NCBI GenBank assembly: GCA_035495555.1
Contig: DATJFQ010000025.1
Coordinates: 1 to 64,000 of the forward strand
Direction of reading: 5' to 3'
Length of the DNA stretch: 64,000 bases
From: DATJFQ01 sp035495555
Lineage (GTDB): Bacteria; Acidobacteriota; Vicinamibacteria; Vicinamibacterales; 2-12-FULL-66-21
The notes below the pieces were generated by a model, which did not search any database, had not been told where the DNA came from, and saw only the letters and a list, made by a program, of their open reading frames with translations. This document shows positions 47,386-56,457 of the stretch, piece by piece. The translations under genes and the position numbers were made by a program. Positions within the stretch are counted from its first letter, which is position 1. Each line of letters opens with the position of its first letter.

Positions 47386-49173
47386 GTGATTTCACGGTAT
47401 CTCCGACAGCCGCGCTACTACCTGCCCGCTGCCCTGCTCATTGCGTTGACGGTTGGCTATGGCATGCACCGCGCGTGGCGCCAGACAGCACCCCCAGAGC
47501 TGCCCTTCTCCGAATTCCTCGCGAAAATCGACGCCGCACAGGTGAGCGACATCAGGTTCGCCGACGGCGGCATCGACCTCGCGCTGAAGAACGGCACTCT
47601 CGCGCACACCGTTCCGCCGCCGGGGTTTTTCGCGAGCGGCGCCTTCGTCAACGACCTCGTGCGCCGCGGGGTCCGGATCGACGTCGTCCCGACGCCCGAA
47701 CCGGGGACGCTGAGCGGCAGTTCGCTCGCGCTTGCGGCCGCCTTCCTCGCCCTGCTCGGCTTTACCGTATATCGCACGACGGCCGGGCGCATCCACACGC
47801 CGGGCCGCGCGAAAATCGCGGAGCGCGGCGACCAGGTCGTCACGTTCCAGGACGTGGCGGGCGTGGACGAAGCCAAGGACGAGGTGAAGGAAATCGTCGA
47901 CTTCCTCCGACATCCGCAGCGCTTTGCCGCCATAGGCGGACGCATCCCGAAGGGGGTGCTGCTCATCGGACCTCCAGGAACCGGCAAGACCCTCCTGGCC
48001 CGCTCCATCGCCGGGGAGGCGGCCGTTCCGTTCCTTTTCGCCAGCGGCTCCGACTTCGTCGAGATGTACGCCGGCGTCGGCGCGGCCCGCGTGCGCCGTC
48101 TCTTCAAGGATGCCCGGCGTCACAAGTCCTGCATCATTTTCATCGATGAGCTCGACGCCGTCGGCCGGAGCCGCGGCGGCACCTCGCTCAGCCACGAAGA
48201 GCGCGAACAGACGCTGAACCAGCTCCTCGTCGAGATGGACGGCTTCGAGGCAACCCGGGGCATCGTCGTGATCGCCGCCACCAACCGTCAGGATATTCTC
48301 GATCCCGCCCTTCTCCGCCCCGGCCGATTCGACCGCCAGGTGATGGTCGGCAACCCCGATCTGAAGGGACGCGAAGCGATTCTCAGCGTACACGCACGGA
48401 AGATTTCGCTCGGCTCGGATGTGAATCTCCGTTCGATCGCCCGCGGAACGCCGGGCTTCTCGGGCGCGGATCTCGCGAACCTCGTCAACGAAGCTGCGCT
48501 GATTGCTGCCCGCGCCAGCCGCACCGAGGTCGGGGGCGGCGACATGGAAGCCGCACGCGATAAAGTCCTGATGGGAGTCGAGCGGCGTTCAGTCGTGCTG
48601 AGCGAACTCGATCGCGTGAACTGCGCGTATCACGAGGCGGGTCATGCCGTGGTGGCAGCGCTCGTTCCCGACGCCGATCCGCTCCACAAGGTGACGATCA
48701 TCCCGCGGGGCCGCGCCATGGGCGTGACGATGCAGTTGCCCGAAGCGGACCGTCATACCTATACCAGGGGCTATCTCGAGGCACAGATCGCGGTGCTCAT
48801 GGGCGGGCGTGTCGCCGAGGAACTGTTCATGCGCCACATGACCAGCGGCGCATCGAACGACATCGAGCGCGCGACCGACATCGCCCAGCACATGGTCTGC
48901 GAGTGGGGCATGTCGTCGCTGGGCATGCGGGCATTCCGGAAGGCCGGCAACGCGTACGACGGTGACAAGCCGCACCCGATGAGCGAATCCCTCGCGCGTC
49001 GCGTGGACGAGGAAATCGAGAAGGCGCTGTCGTCGGGTTACGACCGCGCGTGGGACCTCCTGAACCGCAATCGCGAAACCGTCAAGGTCCTCGCGGAAGC
49101 GCTGCTCGACCAGGAAGCGCTCGAAGCCGACGAAATAAAGACGCTGCTCGCGCGCACGAACGCTCACGCTTAA
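47386..49173 (+). CDS. ftsH: FtsH-type ATP-dependent zinc metalloprotease
   Basis: A membrane-bound AAA+ protease for quality control of membrane and some soluble proteins (595 residues from GTG 47386; GTG 47350 is also in frame). Two membrane helices (about 11-27 and 111-129) flank a periplasmic domain. The AAA+ domain has Walker A GPPGTGKT (195-202), Walker B IIFIDELDAVG and the second region of homology RPGRFDRQ; the pore segment reads FVEMYAGVGA. The zinc site is HEAGH (416-420). The third ligand region is SNDIERATDIAQ. The N-terminal region differs from E. coli FtsH, so it may be a paralogue. It is divergent from pcs. Confidence 0.93.
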   Translation: MISRYLRQPRYYLPAALLIALTVGYGMHRAWRQTAPPELPFSEFLAKIDAAQVSDIRFADGGIDLALKNGTLAHTVPPPGFFASGAFVNDLVRRGVRIDVVPTPEPGTLSGSSLALAAAFLALLGFTVYRTTAGRIHTPGRAKIAERGDQVVTFQDVAGVDEAKDEVKEIVDFLRHPQRFAAIGGRIPKGVLLIGPPGTGKTLLARSIAGEAAVPFLFASGSDFVEMYAGVGAARVRRLFKDARRHKSCIIFIDELDAVGRSRGGTSLSHEEREQTLNQLLVEMDGFEATRGIVVIAATNRQDILDPALLRPGRFDRQVMVGNPDLKGREAILSVHARKISLGSDVNLRSIARGTPGFSGADLANLVNEAALIAARASRTEVGGGDMEAARDKVLMGVERRSVVLSELDRVNCAYHEAGHAVVAALVPDADPLHKVTIIPRGRAMGVTMQLPEADRHTYTRGYLEAQIAVLMGGRVAEELFMRHMTSGASNDIERATDIAQHMVCEWGMSSLGMRAFRKAGNAYDGDKPHPMSESLARRVDEEIEKALSSGYDRAWDLLNRNRETVKVLAEALLDQEALEADEIKTLLARTNAHA

Positions 49174-49188
49174 CCGCGCGCTGCGCCT

Positions 49189-49315
49189 GAATTGCAGATT
49201 GCAGATTGCAGGTTGCAGATTCATTGTTGATTTCGGATTCTTGCTTTTCGAATCTGAAATCTTCAATCAGCAATCTTCAATCAATCCTCAATCTCCAATC
49301 TGCAATCTGCAATTC
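49189..49315. repeat. 127-bp hairpin with perfect 20-bp ends (GCAGATT heptamers)
   Basis: Outer arms 49189-49208 and 49296-49315 are perfect inverted repeats built on GCAGATT/AATCTGC units. Inner segments (GATTTCGGATTC and GAATCTGAAATC) also pair. It fills the convergent spacer after ftsH. Confidence 0.9.
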
Positions 49316-49323
49316 ACCGGCGC

Positions 49324-49581
49324 TTACTGCGCAGCGCCTAAGCGCCTCTCTATCTCTTTGAGCGCCGCGTCTATCTGCTGCTGGCGTATCGGGTGCGTCG
49401 TGGCCTCCCGCTGACGCGAGAGCTCGGACTTGGCGAGTTTGAGCGACTCGATCTCGCGCTGCTTCTCTGGATCGATCTTCGGCGCCCCGCCTGCGCGGCG
49501 GCGGCGATCGGCTTCACGTTCTTCAATCTGCTCCTGGATGCGCGCCTCCGCGTCGACCAGGCCTTCTCCGGAATCTCCCAT
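49324..49581 (-). CDS. Small coiled-coil protein
   Basis: 85 residues, highly charged, mostly predicted helix: RIQEQIEEREADRRRRAGG, then PEKQREIESLKLAKSELS and QQIDAALKEIERRLG, with heptad-like spacing. There are no cysteines and no membrane segment. I do not recognise a family. ATG 49581 has TATTCT ending 6 nt upstream on the minus strand, which supports it as a real, probably leaderless gene. It shares a 55-bp divergent spacer with lhr. Confidence 0.68.
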   Translation of the reverse strand: MGDSGEGLVDAEARIQEQIEEREADRRRRAGGAPKIDPEKQREIESLKLAKSELSRQREATTHPIRQQQIDAALKEIERRLGAAQ

Positions 49582-49587
49582 CTGCTA

Positions 49588-49593
49588 AGAATA
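49588..49593 (-). promoter_or_regulatory. -10 box of a predicted leaderless promoter (minus strand)
   Basis: TATTCT on the minus strand ends exactly 6 nt before ATG 49581. On the plus strand GACAAT (49626-49631) ends 5 nt before the lhr GTG. Confidence 0.5.
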
Positions 49594-49636
49594 CAGGACA
49601 CACAACGGAAGTAAGAAGAAAGAAAGACAATAGAGC

Positions 49637-52600
49637 GTGGCGAAGCGTGATGTGCTCGAGCTCTTCGAGCCCGCCGTGGCGGAGTGGTTCCGTTCATCGT
49701 TTGCCGCGCCGACAGCCGCCCAGGCGCAGGGCTGGCCGCCGATCGCACGCGGCGAGTCCACATTGATCCTGGCTCCGACGGGCAGCGGCAAGACGCTGAC
49801 GGCCTTCCTGTGGGCGATCGATAAGGTGATGTTCGCCAAGGCTGGCAGCACCGCCCGCGGCTCGCGGATCATCTACATCTCACCGCTCAAAGCGCTCGCC
49901 GTCGACGTCGAGCGGAACCTTCGCGCGCCGATTGCGGGGATCGCCAATCGCGCCGCTTCTGCGGGGATCCCGTTCCACGCGCCCGCGATTGCCGTGCGAA
50001 CGGGCGATACGCCGGCGCAGGAGCGCGCGCGGTTTCAGCGCGACCCGGCGGACATCCTCATCACCACGCCGGAGTCGCTCTACCTGCTGCTCACGTCGAA
50101 CGCGCGAGAGGCGCTGCGCTCGATTGAGACAGTCATCATCGACGAGATCCACGCGCTCGTCCCGACCAAGCGCGGCGCGCACCTGGCGCTGTCCCTCGAG
50201 CGGCTCAGCGAATTGACGCCGTCGCCCCCACAGCGAATCGGCCTCTCCGCCACACAGCGTCCGCTCGACGAGGTCGCACGGTTTCTTGGAGGGGCCGCGA
50301 TTTCGAGCGCGAAGCCAAGACGTGCGTCCGCGGCGGCTCCGCGGCCGCTCGACTCGGAAGCGGCGGTGCACGATGAGTTCACCTCGCGCCGGCTCGCGCC
50401 CGAGTTTCGTCCGGTCACGATCGTCGACACGTCGCAGAAGAAGAACCTCGAGCTCACGATCGAAGTCCCCGTCGAGGACATGGCGAAGCTCGGCGAGATC
50501 GAGGACATCCGCAGCGGGCCCGCGTCCCAGGCGGGAACACGAGCCTCGATCTGGACCGCCATCCATCCGCGGCTCCTCGAGCTGGTGCTCGCGCACCGAT
50601 CGACGCTCATCTTCGTCAACAGCCGCCGGATCGCGGAGCGCCTCGCGTCGGCATTGAACGAGCTGGCCGGCGAGGTCCTCGTGCGCGCGCATCACGGGTC
50701 GCTCGCGCGTCCGCAGCGCATCGAGATCGAAGATCGGCTGAAGGCTGGCCAGATCCGCGGCCTCGTCGCCACGTCCTCTCTCGAACTGGGGATCGACATG
50801 GGCGCCATCGATCTCGTCGTCCAGATCGAGGCCCCGCCGTCGGTTGCCAGCGGCATGCAGCGGATCGGACGTTCGAGCCATCGCCCGTCGACGGGTGCTG
50901 CCGGGGGCATCGACGAACCGAGCCGCGGGGTGATCGTGCCGAAGTTCCGCGGCGATCTCGTCGCCTGCGCGGCCGTGACGCGCGCGATGCACGAGGCGCA
51001 GATCGAGGCGACACGGTATCCCCGTAATCCGCTCGATGTGCTCGCGCAGCAGATCGTGGCGATGGTCGCCATGGAGGACTGGTCCGTCGACGACCTCTAT
51101 CGCGCCGTTCGCAGCGCGGCCCCGTTCGCGGAGTTGAGCCGGCCGATGTTCGAAGGCGTGCTCGACATGTTGTCGGGCCGATATCCGTCGGACGATTTCG
51201 CGGACCTGCGACCCAGGCTCACGTGGGATCGGCTGAAGAACGTCCTGACGGCCCGGGAAGGCGCGAAGCGAGTGGCCGTCGTGAACGGCGGCACGATTCC
51301 GGATCGCGGACTGTATGGGGTGTTCCTGATAGGCGAGCGCGGCCCCGGCTCGCGCGTCGGCGAACTGGACGAGGAGATGGTGTTCGAAAGCCGCGTCGGG
51401 GAGACGTTCCTGCTCGGCGCCTCTTCGTGGCGGATCGAGGAGATCACCCACGATCGGGTGATCGTCTCTCCCGCCCCAGGACAACCGGGCAAGATGCCGT
51501 TCTGGAAGGCCGATGCCGCCGGGCGTCCGCTCGAACTCGGGCGCCACATCGGAGAACTCGTCCGGACGCTGCGGGCGATGCCGCCGGCCGCCGCCGTCCA
51601 GAAGCTGACGAAGCATCACGACCTGGATGCGCGCGCCGCCGAGAATCTCCTGAGATACCTGTCCGATCAGGCCGCAGCGGCCGGCACGGTCCCCGACGAT
51701 CGCACGATTCTGATCGAGCGCACGCGGGACGAGCTCGGCGACTGGCGCCTGTGCCTCCTTTCACCGTTCGGGTCACGCGTCCATGCGCCGTGGGCGATGG
51801 CCGTCGTCGAACGCGCCCGCGGGGAGCTCGGGACCGACGTCGAGACGATGTGGACTGATGATGGGTTCGTCGTGCGGTTTCCGGAGACGGAGGCGCCCCC
51901 GGATCCTGCGCTGCTGATTCCCGCGTCCGACGAGATCGAAGCGCTGGTCGTGCGCCAGCTCGGAAGCACGGCGCTCTTTGCGGCGAAGTTCAGGGAGGCC
52001 GCGGCCCGGGCGCTGCTGCTGCCGCGGCGCCGTCCCGGCGGCCGCACGCCGCTCTGGCAGCAGCGCAAGCGCGCCGCCGATCTCCTCGCGGTCGCGGCGC
52101 GATACGGATCGTTCCCGATCATCCTCGAGGCGTATCGCGAGTGCCTGCGCGACGTGTTCGACATCCCGGCGCTCGCGTCGACGCTGCGCCGGATCGAGGC
52201 GCGCGAGATCAAAATCGCGACGGTCGACTCCGTCATGCCGTCGCCGTTCGCCTCGGCGCTCCTCTTCGGGTACGTGGCGAACTACATCTACGACGGCGAC
52301 GCACCGCTGGCCGAGCGCCGGGCGCAGGCGCTCGCGATCGACCAGGGGCAGTTGCGCGATCTCCTTGGCGACGCAGAACTGCGCGAGCTGCTCGACGCCG
52401 ATGCGCTCGCAGAGACCGAACGGCAGGCGCAGCAGCTCGAGGAGCGGTATCGCGCGCGGTCCGTCGACGGAGTACACGATCTGCTCCTGCATCTCGGCGA
52501 TCTCACGGCAACCGAAGTCGGCGCGCGGACCTCGATTCCTGCTGCCGCCGCGCTCGAACATCTGGAGCGGGAGCGCCGCATCATTCGCGTCAACATCGCC

Positions 52601-54223
52601 GGCGAGGTGCGCTACGTGCCCAGCGAGTACGCCTCGCGGTATCGCGATTCGCTCGGGGTCCCGCTGCCCGTCGGCCTTCCGGAATCGCTGCTCACGCCCG
52701 CGCCGGATGCCGCCGTCGATCTGGCGCGGCGGTATGCGCGGACGCACGGCCCGTTCACGACCTCGGAATTCGCGTCACGGTACAGCCTCGGCCGGTCGAC
52801 CGCGGAGGCGCTGCTCACGACGCTCGTCGCGAGCGCGCGCCTGCTCGAAGGCGAGTTCCGACCCGGCGGCGCCGGGCGGGAGTGGTGTGATCCCGACATC
52901 CTGCAAACCGTGCGGCGCCGATCGTTGGCAAAGCTCCGCAAGGAAGTGGAACCGGTCGAAGGTTTCGTTCTCGCCCGTCTCACGACGTCATGGCAGGGCG
53001 TCGTGCGGCGCCGAACGGGCCTCGACGCACTGCTCGACGTGGTCGAAAACCTGCAGGGAGCGCCGCTGCCGGCGTCGATTCTCGAATCCGAGATCCTGTC
53101 GGCGCGTCTCGACCGCTATGCCCCCGCCGATCTCGATGCGCTCGCGGCCGCCGGCGAAATCGTGTGGCGGGGCATCGAGCCCATCGGCGACCGCGACGGC
53201 CGGGTCGCGCTGTACCTGACCGATCATCTGTCGCGCCTCTGGCGCCCGGCACCGCCGGCCGACCTCTCCGAACGCGAGCGCGCGATCCTCGCGTATCTCG
53301 AGCGGCACGGCGCATCTTTCTTTGCCGCGCTTCACGACGCCGGGGGCGGAGGGTATCCGGGCGAAACCGTCGACGCAATCTGGGATCTGGTCTGGAAAGG
53401 CGCGATTACGAACGACACGCTGCACGCACTTCGGGCGTTCACGCGCGCGCCAGAGCGGCGGTCGCGCAAGGCGGCCCGGGGCCGTGCATTTCGCAGCCGC
53501 CGCGTGGCGCCTCCGGCGGCGGAGGGCCGCTGGTCGCTGCTGCGCGACCGCGTCGCTCGCCCCCCGTCGGATACGGAGTGGTCGGCCGCGACGGCCCAGC
53601 AACTGCTGTCGCGCTACGGACTCGTCACCCGCGAAATCACCGGGGCCGAGGGACTCACCGGCGGATTCGGCGCCGTTTACGATGTCCTCAAGGCGCTGGA
53701 AGACGCCGGACGCGTTCGCCGCGGGTATTTCGTCGGCAGCGTCGCGGCGACGCAGTTCGCGCTGCCCGCTGCACTGGATCTCCTCCGGTCGCTCAGAGAG
53801 ACACCCGACCAGCCTGAAGTCGTGGTGATGGCGGCGACCGACCCGGCGAACCCGTACGGCATCACGTTGAAGTGGCCGGAGGATGACCGGCGCCCGACAG
53901 ACGAGGGCCGACGACAGCCGACTCGAACGGTTGGCGCGATGGTCGTCCTCGTCAACGGCGCCCTGGCTGCGTATATCCCACGCGGCGGCCGCGAAATCAC
54001 CGCGTTTCTCCCTGAGGACGAACCCGCACGCTCGGTGGCGGGACGGGGGGCCAGTACGGCCCTCGCGAAGCTCGCGCGCGACCGCGGGCTGCTGATCGCG
54101 GAAATCGATGGGCGCGCGCCGTCGGATCATCCACTGACGCCGTACCTGATCGAAGCCGGGTTCCACGCGTCAGCCATGGGGCTGCAGATGGTGCGCGCGC
54201 CCGGAGGGTCCGAGCGTGCCTGA
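49637..54223 (+). CDS. lhr: Lhr-type large ATP-dependent helicase
   Basis: A 1528-residue superfamily 2 helicase of the long bacterial Lhr type, which unwinds 3'-tailed and RNA:DNA hybrid substrates in repair. RecA1 has Q-like FAAPTAAQAQGW, Walker A LAPTGSGKT, SPLKALAVDV, TTPESLYLLL, DEIHALVPTKRGAHLALSLERL and GLSATQRPL. RecA2 has FVNSRRIAERLA, RAHHGSLARPQR and GRSSHRPS. Winged-helix and Lhr-core domains follow to about 870, and a long C-terminal domain completes the protein. GTG 49637 fits the usual length. A stretch near 53884-53935 (DDRRPTDEGRRQPTRT) looks like a degenerate insertion. The nei gene overlaps its end by 8 bp. Confidence 0.93.
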   Translation: MAKRDVLELFEPAVAEWFRSSFAAPTAAQAQGWPPIARGESTLILAPTGSGKTLTAFLWAIDKVMFAKAGSTARGSRIIYISPLKALAVDVERNLRAPIAGIANRAASAGIPFHAPAIAVRTGDTPAQERARFQRDPADILITTPESLYLLLTSNAREALRSIETVIIDEIHALVPTKRGAHLALSLERLSELTPSPPQRIGLSATQRPLDEVARFLGGAAISSAKPRRASAAAPRPLDSEAAVHDEFTSRRLAPEFRPVTIVDTSQKKNLELTIEVPVEDMAKLGEIEDIRSGPASQAGTRASIWTAIHPRLLELVLAHRSTLIFVNSRRIAERLASALNELAGEVLVRAHHGSLARPQRIEIEDRLKAGQIRGLVATSSLELGIDMGAIDLVVQIEAPPSVASGMQRIGRSSHRPSTGAAGGIDEPSRGVIVPKFRGDLVACAAVTRAMHEAQIEATRYPRNPLDVLAQQIVAMVAMEDWSVDDLYRAVRSAAPFAELSRPMFEGVLDMLSGRYPSDDFADLRPRLTWDRLKNVLTAREGAKRVAVVNGGTIPDRGLYGVFLIGERGPGSRVGELDEEMVFESRVGETFLLGASSWRIEEITHDRVIVSPAPGQPGKMPFWKADAAGRPLELGRHIGELVRTLRAMPPAAAVQKLTKHHDLDARAAENLLRYLSDQAAAAGTVPDDRTILIERTRDELGDWRLCLLSPFGSRVHAPWAMAVVERARGELGTDVETMWTDDGFVVRFPETEAPPDPALLIPASDEIEALVVRQLGSTALFAAKFREAAARALLLPRRRPGGRTPLWQQRKRAADLLAVAARYGSFPIILEAYRECLRDVFDIPALASTLRRIEAREIKIATVDSVMPSPFASALLFGYVANYIYDGDAPLAERRAQALAIDQGQLRDLLGDAELRELLDADALAETERQAQQLEERYRARSVDGVHDLLLHLGDLTATEVGARTSIPAAAALEHLERERRIIRVNIAGEVRYVPSEYASRYRDSLGVPLPVGLPESLLTPAPDAAVDLARRYARTHGPFTTSEFASRYSLGRSTAEALLTTLVASARLLEGEFRPGGAGREWCDPDILQTVRRRSLAKLRKEVEPVEGFVLARLTTSWQGVVRRRTGLDALLDVVENLQGAPLPASILESEILSARLDRYAPADLDALAAAGEIVWRGIEPIGDRDGRVALYLTDHLSRLWRPAPPADLSERERAILAYLERHGASFFAALHDAGGGGYPGETVDAIWDLVWKGAITNDTLHALRAFTRAPERRSRKAARGRAFRSRRVAPPAAEGRWSLLRDRVARPPSDTEWSAATAQQLLSRYGLVTREITGAEGLTGGFGAVYDVLKALEDAGRVRRGYFVGSVAATQFALPAALDLLRSLRETPDQPEVVVMAATDPANPYGITLKWPEDDRRPTDEGRRQPTRTVGAMVVLVNGALAAYIPRGGREITAFLPEDEPARSVAGRGASTALAKLARDRGLLIAEIDGRAPSDHPLTPYLIEAGFHASAMGLQMVRAPGGSERA

Positions 54224-55052
54224 AGGGGACACGATCTTCCGAGCGGCGCGCACGTTGAACCGCGCCCTCGCCGGTGACGTCGTCCAGCGCTTCGAATCCG
54301 TCCTCCCGGCGCTGACTCGCGTGCACGAAGACACGCCGATCACGGGGCGCGTGGTCGAGAGCGTTGCCGCGGCCGGCAAGCACGTGCTCATGCGCTTCTC
54401 GGGTGATCTCGTGCTGCGGACGCACATGCGAATGAACGGAAGCTGGCATATCTATCGACCAGGCGAACGATGGCAGCGTCCCCGGCGTGACATGCGGGTC
54501 CTCGTCGCCACGGCGCAGTTCGAGGCCGTTGGCTTCAACCTCCCCGTCGCGGAGTTCCTGACGCCCGCGGCGATGCGGCGGCAGGAAGACCTTCGAAAGA
54601 TGGGACCGGATCTGCTTGGCGCCGAGTTCGATGACGCGGACGCGCTGAGCCGCCTCCGCATGCGTGACTCATCGTCGATTGCCGACGCGCTGATCAATCA
54701 GCGCGTGGTCGCGGGAGCCGGAAACGTCTACAAGTCGGAAGTGCTGTTCCTCTGCCGGATCGATCCCGCGACCTGCGTGAAAGAGCTCACCGATGATCGC
54801 CTTCGCGAGATCCTGGCGACCGCACGCAAGCTCCTGCGGGCCAACGTGAACGACCCGCAGCGCGGGATCGTGACCTATACGGGCTACCGGCGGACGACAC
54901 GCCGGTCCGATCCGGCCGAACGCCTGTATGTGTACGGACGCGCGCGCAAGCCGTGCCGCCGGTGCGGGACGCCCATCCGCGTCCGCGCGCAGGGACCGCA
55001 CGCGCGGCTGACATACTGGTGCCCGACATGCCAGTCGTCTGGATCGCGCTGA
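54216..55052 (+). CDS. nei: Fpg/Nei family DNA glycosylase (Nei2-like)
   Basis: A base-excision repair glycosylase/AP lyase of 278 residues. The mature N-terminus PEGDTIFRAARTL has the catalytic Pro and Glu, GKHVLMRF carries the catalytic Lys, and SSIADALINQRVVAGAGNVYKSE is the helix-two-turn-helix motif. The zinc finger has four Cys in KPCRRCGTPI and TYWCPTCQ. MPEGDT (not MPELPE) places it with Nei rather than Fpg. GTG 54216 overlaps lhr by 8 bp. lhr and nei are also neighbours in mycobacteria, which supports joint action in repair. Confidence 0.93.
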   Translation: MPEGDTIFRAARTLNRALAGDVVQRFESVLPALTRVHEDTPITGRVVESVAAAGKHVLMRFSGDLVLRTHMRMNGSWHIYRPGERWQRPRRDMRVLVATAQFEAVGFNLPVAEFLTPAAMRRQEDLRKMGPDLLGAEFDDADALSRLRMRDSSSIADALINQRVVAGAGNVYKSEVLFLCRIDPATCVKELTDDRLREILATARKLLRANVNDPQRGIVTYTGYRRTTRRSDPAERLYVYGRARKPCRRCGTPIRVRAQGPHARLTYWCPTCQSSGSR

Positions 55053-55426
55053 TCGTCGCGGCAGCCGCATCCGCAGCGGCGCTCTACGGCCATTATCGTG
55101 ATCTGCCGGGGTGGCTCACCGGGCCGACCATTTGCCGGCTGGATGGGAATGGCTGCGCGGTGCTCTTCCGAACACCGCGCGCACGCGTCCTCGGAGTACC
55201 GAACGCAGCGCTCGGCCTGGTGCTCTACGCGATCCTCGCGACAGGGGTTGTCGCCCGCTGGCCCGCGATGTGCCTGCTCGTCTTGACGACGCCAGCCGTG
55301 GCCATGAGCATTTTTCTTGCGGCGAGCCTCATTCGAAACAAGCGCGAGTGCCGCATCTGCTGGACGGGCCACCTCGCGAACGCCGTGCTGTTTGCCTGCT
55401 TCGCGTTGAGGGCTCTTAGAGGGTAG
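55028..55426 (+). CDS. VKOR family membrane oxidoreductase
   Basis: A 132-residue protein with four membrane helices of the vitamin K epoxide reductase family, which reoxidises DsbA-like partners at the expense of quinone. Loop cysteines C36 and C43 (TICRLDGNGC) and the active-site CxxC C108-x-x-C111 (RECRICWTG) are both present, and NAALGLVLYAI is family-like. ATG 55028 overlaps nei by 25 bp in another frame; no Shine-Dalgarno is apparent. No fused or adjacent thioredoxin partner is visible. The link with DNA repair genes may be only transcriptional. Confidence 0.85.
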   Translation: MPVVWIALIVAAAASAAALYGHYRDLPGWLTGPTICRLDGNGCAVLFRTPRARVLGVPNAALGLVLYAILATGVVARWPAMCLLVLTTPAVAMSIFLAASLIRNKRECRICWTGHLANAVLFACFALRALRG

Positions 55427-55429
55427 AGG

Positions 55430-55562
55430 TTGGAGCGGCGAGTTCGGCGATGGGGGCGCGGACGGGGCGCCCCACGTCGCGCCGCAGGCGCCTCCACGTG
55501 ATCAGTCTTTTCCGGCGCCGAGCACGACGTGGGGCTGTCCGCGCGGGGCCCCATCGCTCCAA
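55430..55562. repeat. GC-rich long inverted repeat (not heptameric)
   Basis: Arms 55430-55479 and 55525-55562 share TTGGAGCG, GCGATGGGG, GCGCGGAC and GCCCCACGTCG blocks in reverse-complement order, with small indels. It fills the convergent spacer between the VKOR and lipoprotein genes and could act as a bidirectional terminator. Confidence 0.75.
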
Positions 55563-55572
55563 GGTCTGCGAA

Positions 55573-56358
55573 CTATCTTCCGAACTCGATCGTGACCGTC
55601 GGCTCGGTCGAGACCTTCACGCCCTGAATGTTCTTCATGTCGGCTGGCGTCGTCGCGTGCTGAAGCTTCGACCAGGCGGCTTCGTCGTTGATCACCTTGT
55701 CCATGTCGAGCTGCACGAGCGTGATGTGGTTGCCGTCGACGAAGGGCGCATTCGTCCGCAGGATTCGTCCGTCGATCGCGAGCGAGACGTCGACGAACAT
55801 GCCCGCGAACATCGGCCGCATCATCGCGACCATCGCCTGCGTTTGCTCCTCCGACATCTGGGTGTTACCGACGCCGAGCTGTGCCAGAGGGGGCCGCTGT
55901 ACATTCTGCGGGATGTGGATCGTCAACGTCGATGACGATGGCCCTTTGGCGAACTCGAAATCGAACGGATCCTGGCGCGAGTTGCTGTCGCCCCGCATCG
56001 CCCGGGCGTCCTCCATCCGGACCTTCAGCGCCTTGATGTCGTCGAACGCAAATCGCGCGCGGTAGCCTTTGAGCGACGGCGTATCGACCGGGGTACCGGA
56101 CACGAACTTGACGCCCATTTTCTCCGCCTGCTCGCGCGCCTTCTGTTCGTTGAAGATGTCGTCGAGGCGTCCGGCCTGCTGCTGCATGCCGCGCCCGTTG
56201 GCGCCAAACGCGGCGAGCATGCTCAAGGCCTGAGGGTTCATCCCGATTTCCTGATCCATCGTGCCGCTGCCATCGGGCTTCAGCGTGATGAGCGTCGAGA
56301 TGTGAATGCAGCCCGAGCAGGTGAGCATCAGGGCCAGGACGAGCAGCGCGCGTTTCAT
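55573..56358 (-). CDS. Predicted lipoprotein of unknown function
   Basis: 261 residues beginning MKRALLVLALMLTCSGC, a lipoprotein-type signal with likely lipidated C17. The next segment (ISTLITLKPDGSGTMDQEI) resembles bacterial lipoproteins with a xVxPDGSG beta motif. The middle has a Met/Gln-rich stretch (MQQQAGRLDDIFNEQ) and the end is beta-rich (VDVSLAIDGRILRTNAPF). AAAGG lies 8-9 nt before ATG 56358. I cannot assign a function. It follows fdhD on the same strand after a repeat tract. Confidence 0.75.
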   Translation of the reverse strand: MKRALLVLALMLTCSGCIHISTLITLKPDGSGTMDQEIGMNPQALSMLAAFGANGRGMQQQAGRLDDIFNEQKAREQAEKMGVKFVSGTPVDTPSLKGYRARFAFDDIKALKVRMEDARAMRGDSNSRQDPFDFEFAKGPSSSTLTIHIPQNVQRPPLAQLGVGNTQMSEEQTQAMVAMMRPMFAGMFVDVSLAIDGRILRTNAPFVDGNHITLVQLDMDKVINDEAAWSKLQHATTPADMKNIQGVKVSTEPTVTIEFGR

Positions 56359-56409
56359 GGAACGACCTTTCTGGAGAACTCCGTCTACGGCTTCGAAACC
56401 CCATCGCCT

Positions 56410-56452
56410 CAACTGGAACTTGGGAATTTGGAGTTGGCAGTTGGGAGTTATC
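56410..56452. repeat. Short heptamer tract, CTCCCAA family (reverse orientation)
   Basis: TTGGGAA/TTGGAGT/TGGCAGT/TGGGAGT units between the fdhD stop codon and the lipoprotein gene. It ends in GGGAGTTATC, as the tract at 44509 does. Confidence 0.7.
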
Positions 56453-56457
56453 GATGT

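Noticed and set aside
53884..53935. Heptamer tract inside lhr (DDRRPTDEGRRQPTRT)
   Set aside because: Units are too degenerate to demonstrate a 7-bp period; noted only as a possible decayed insertion.
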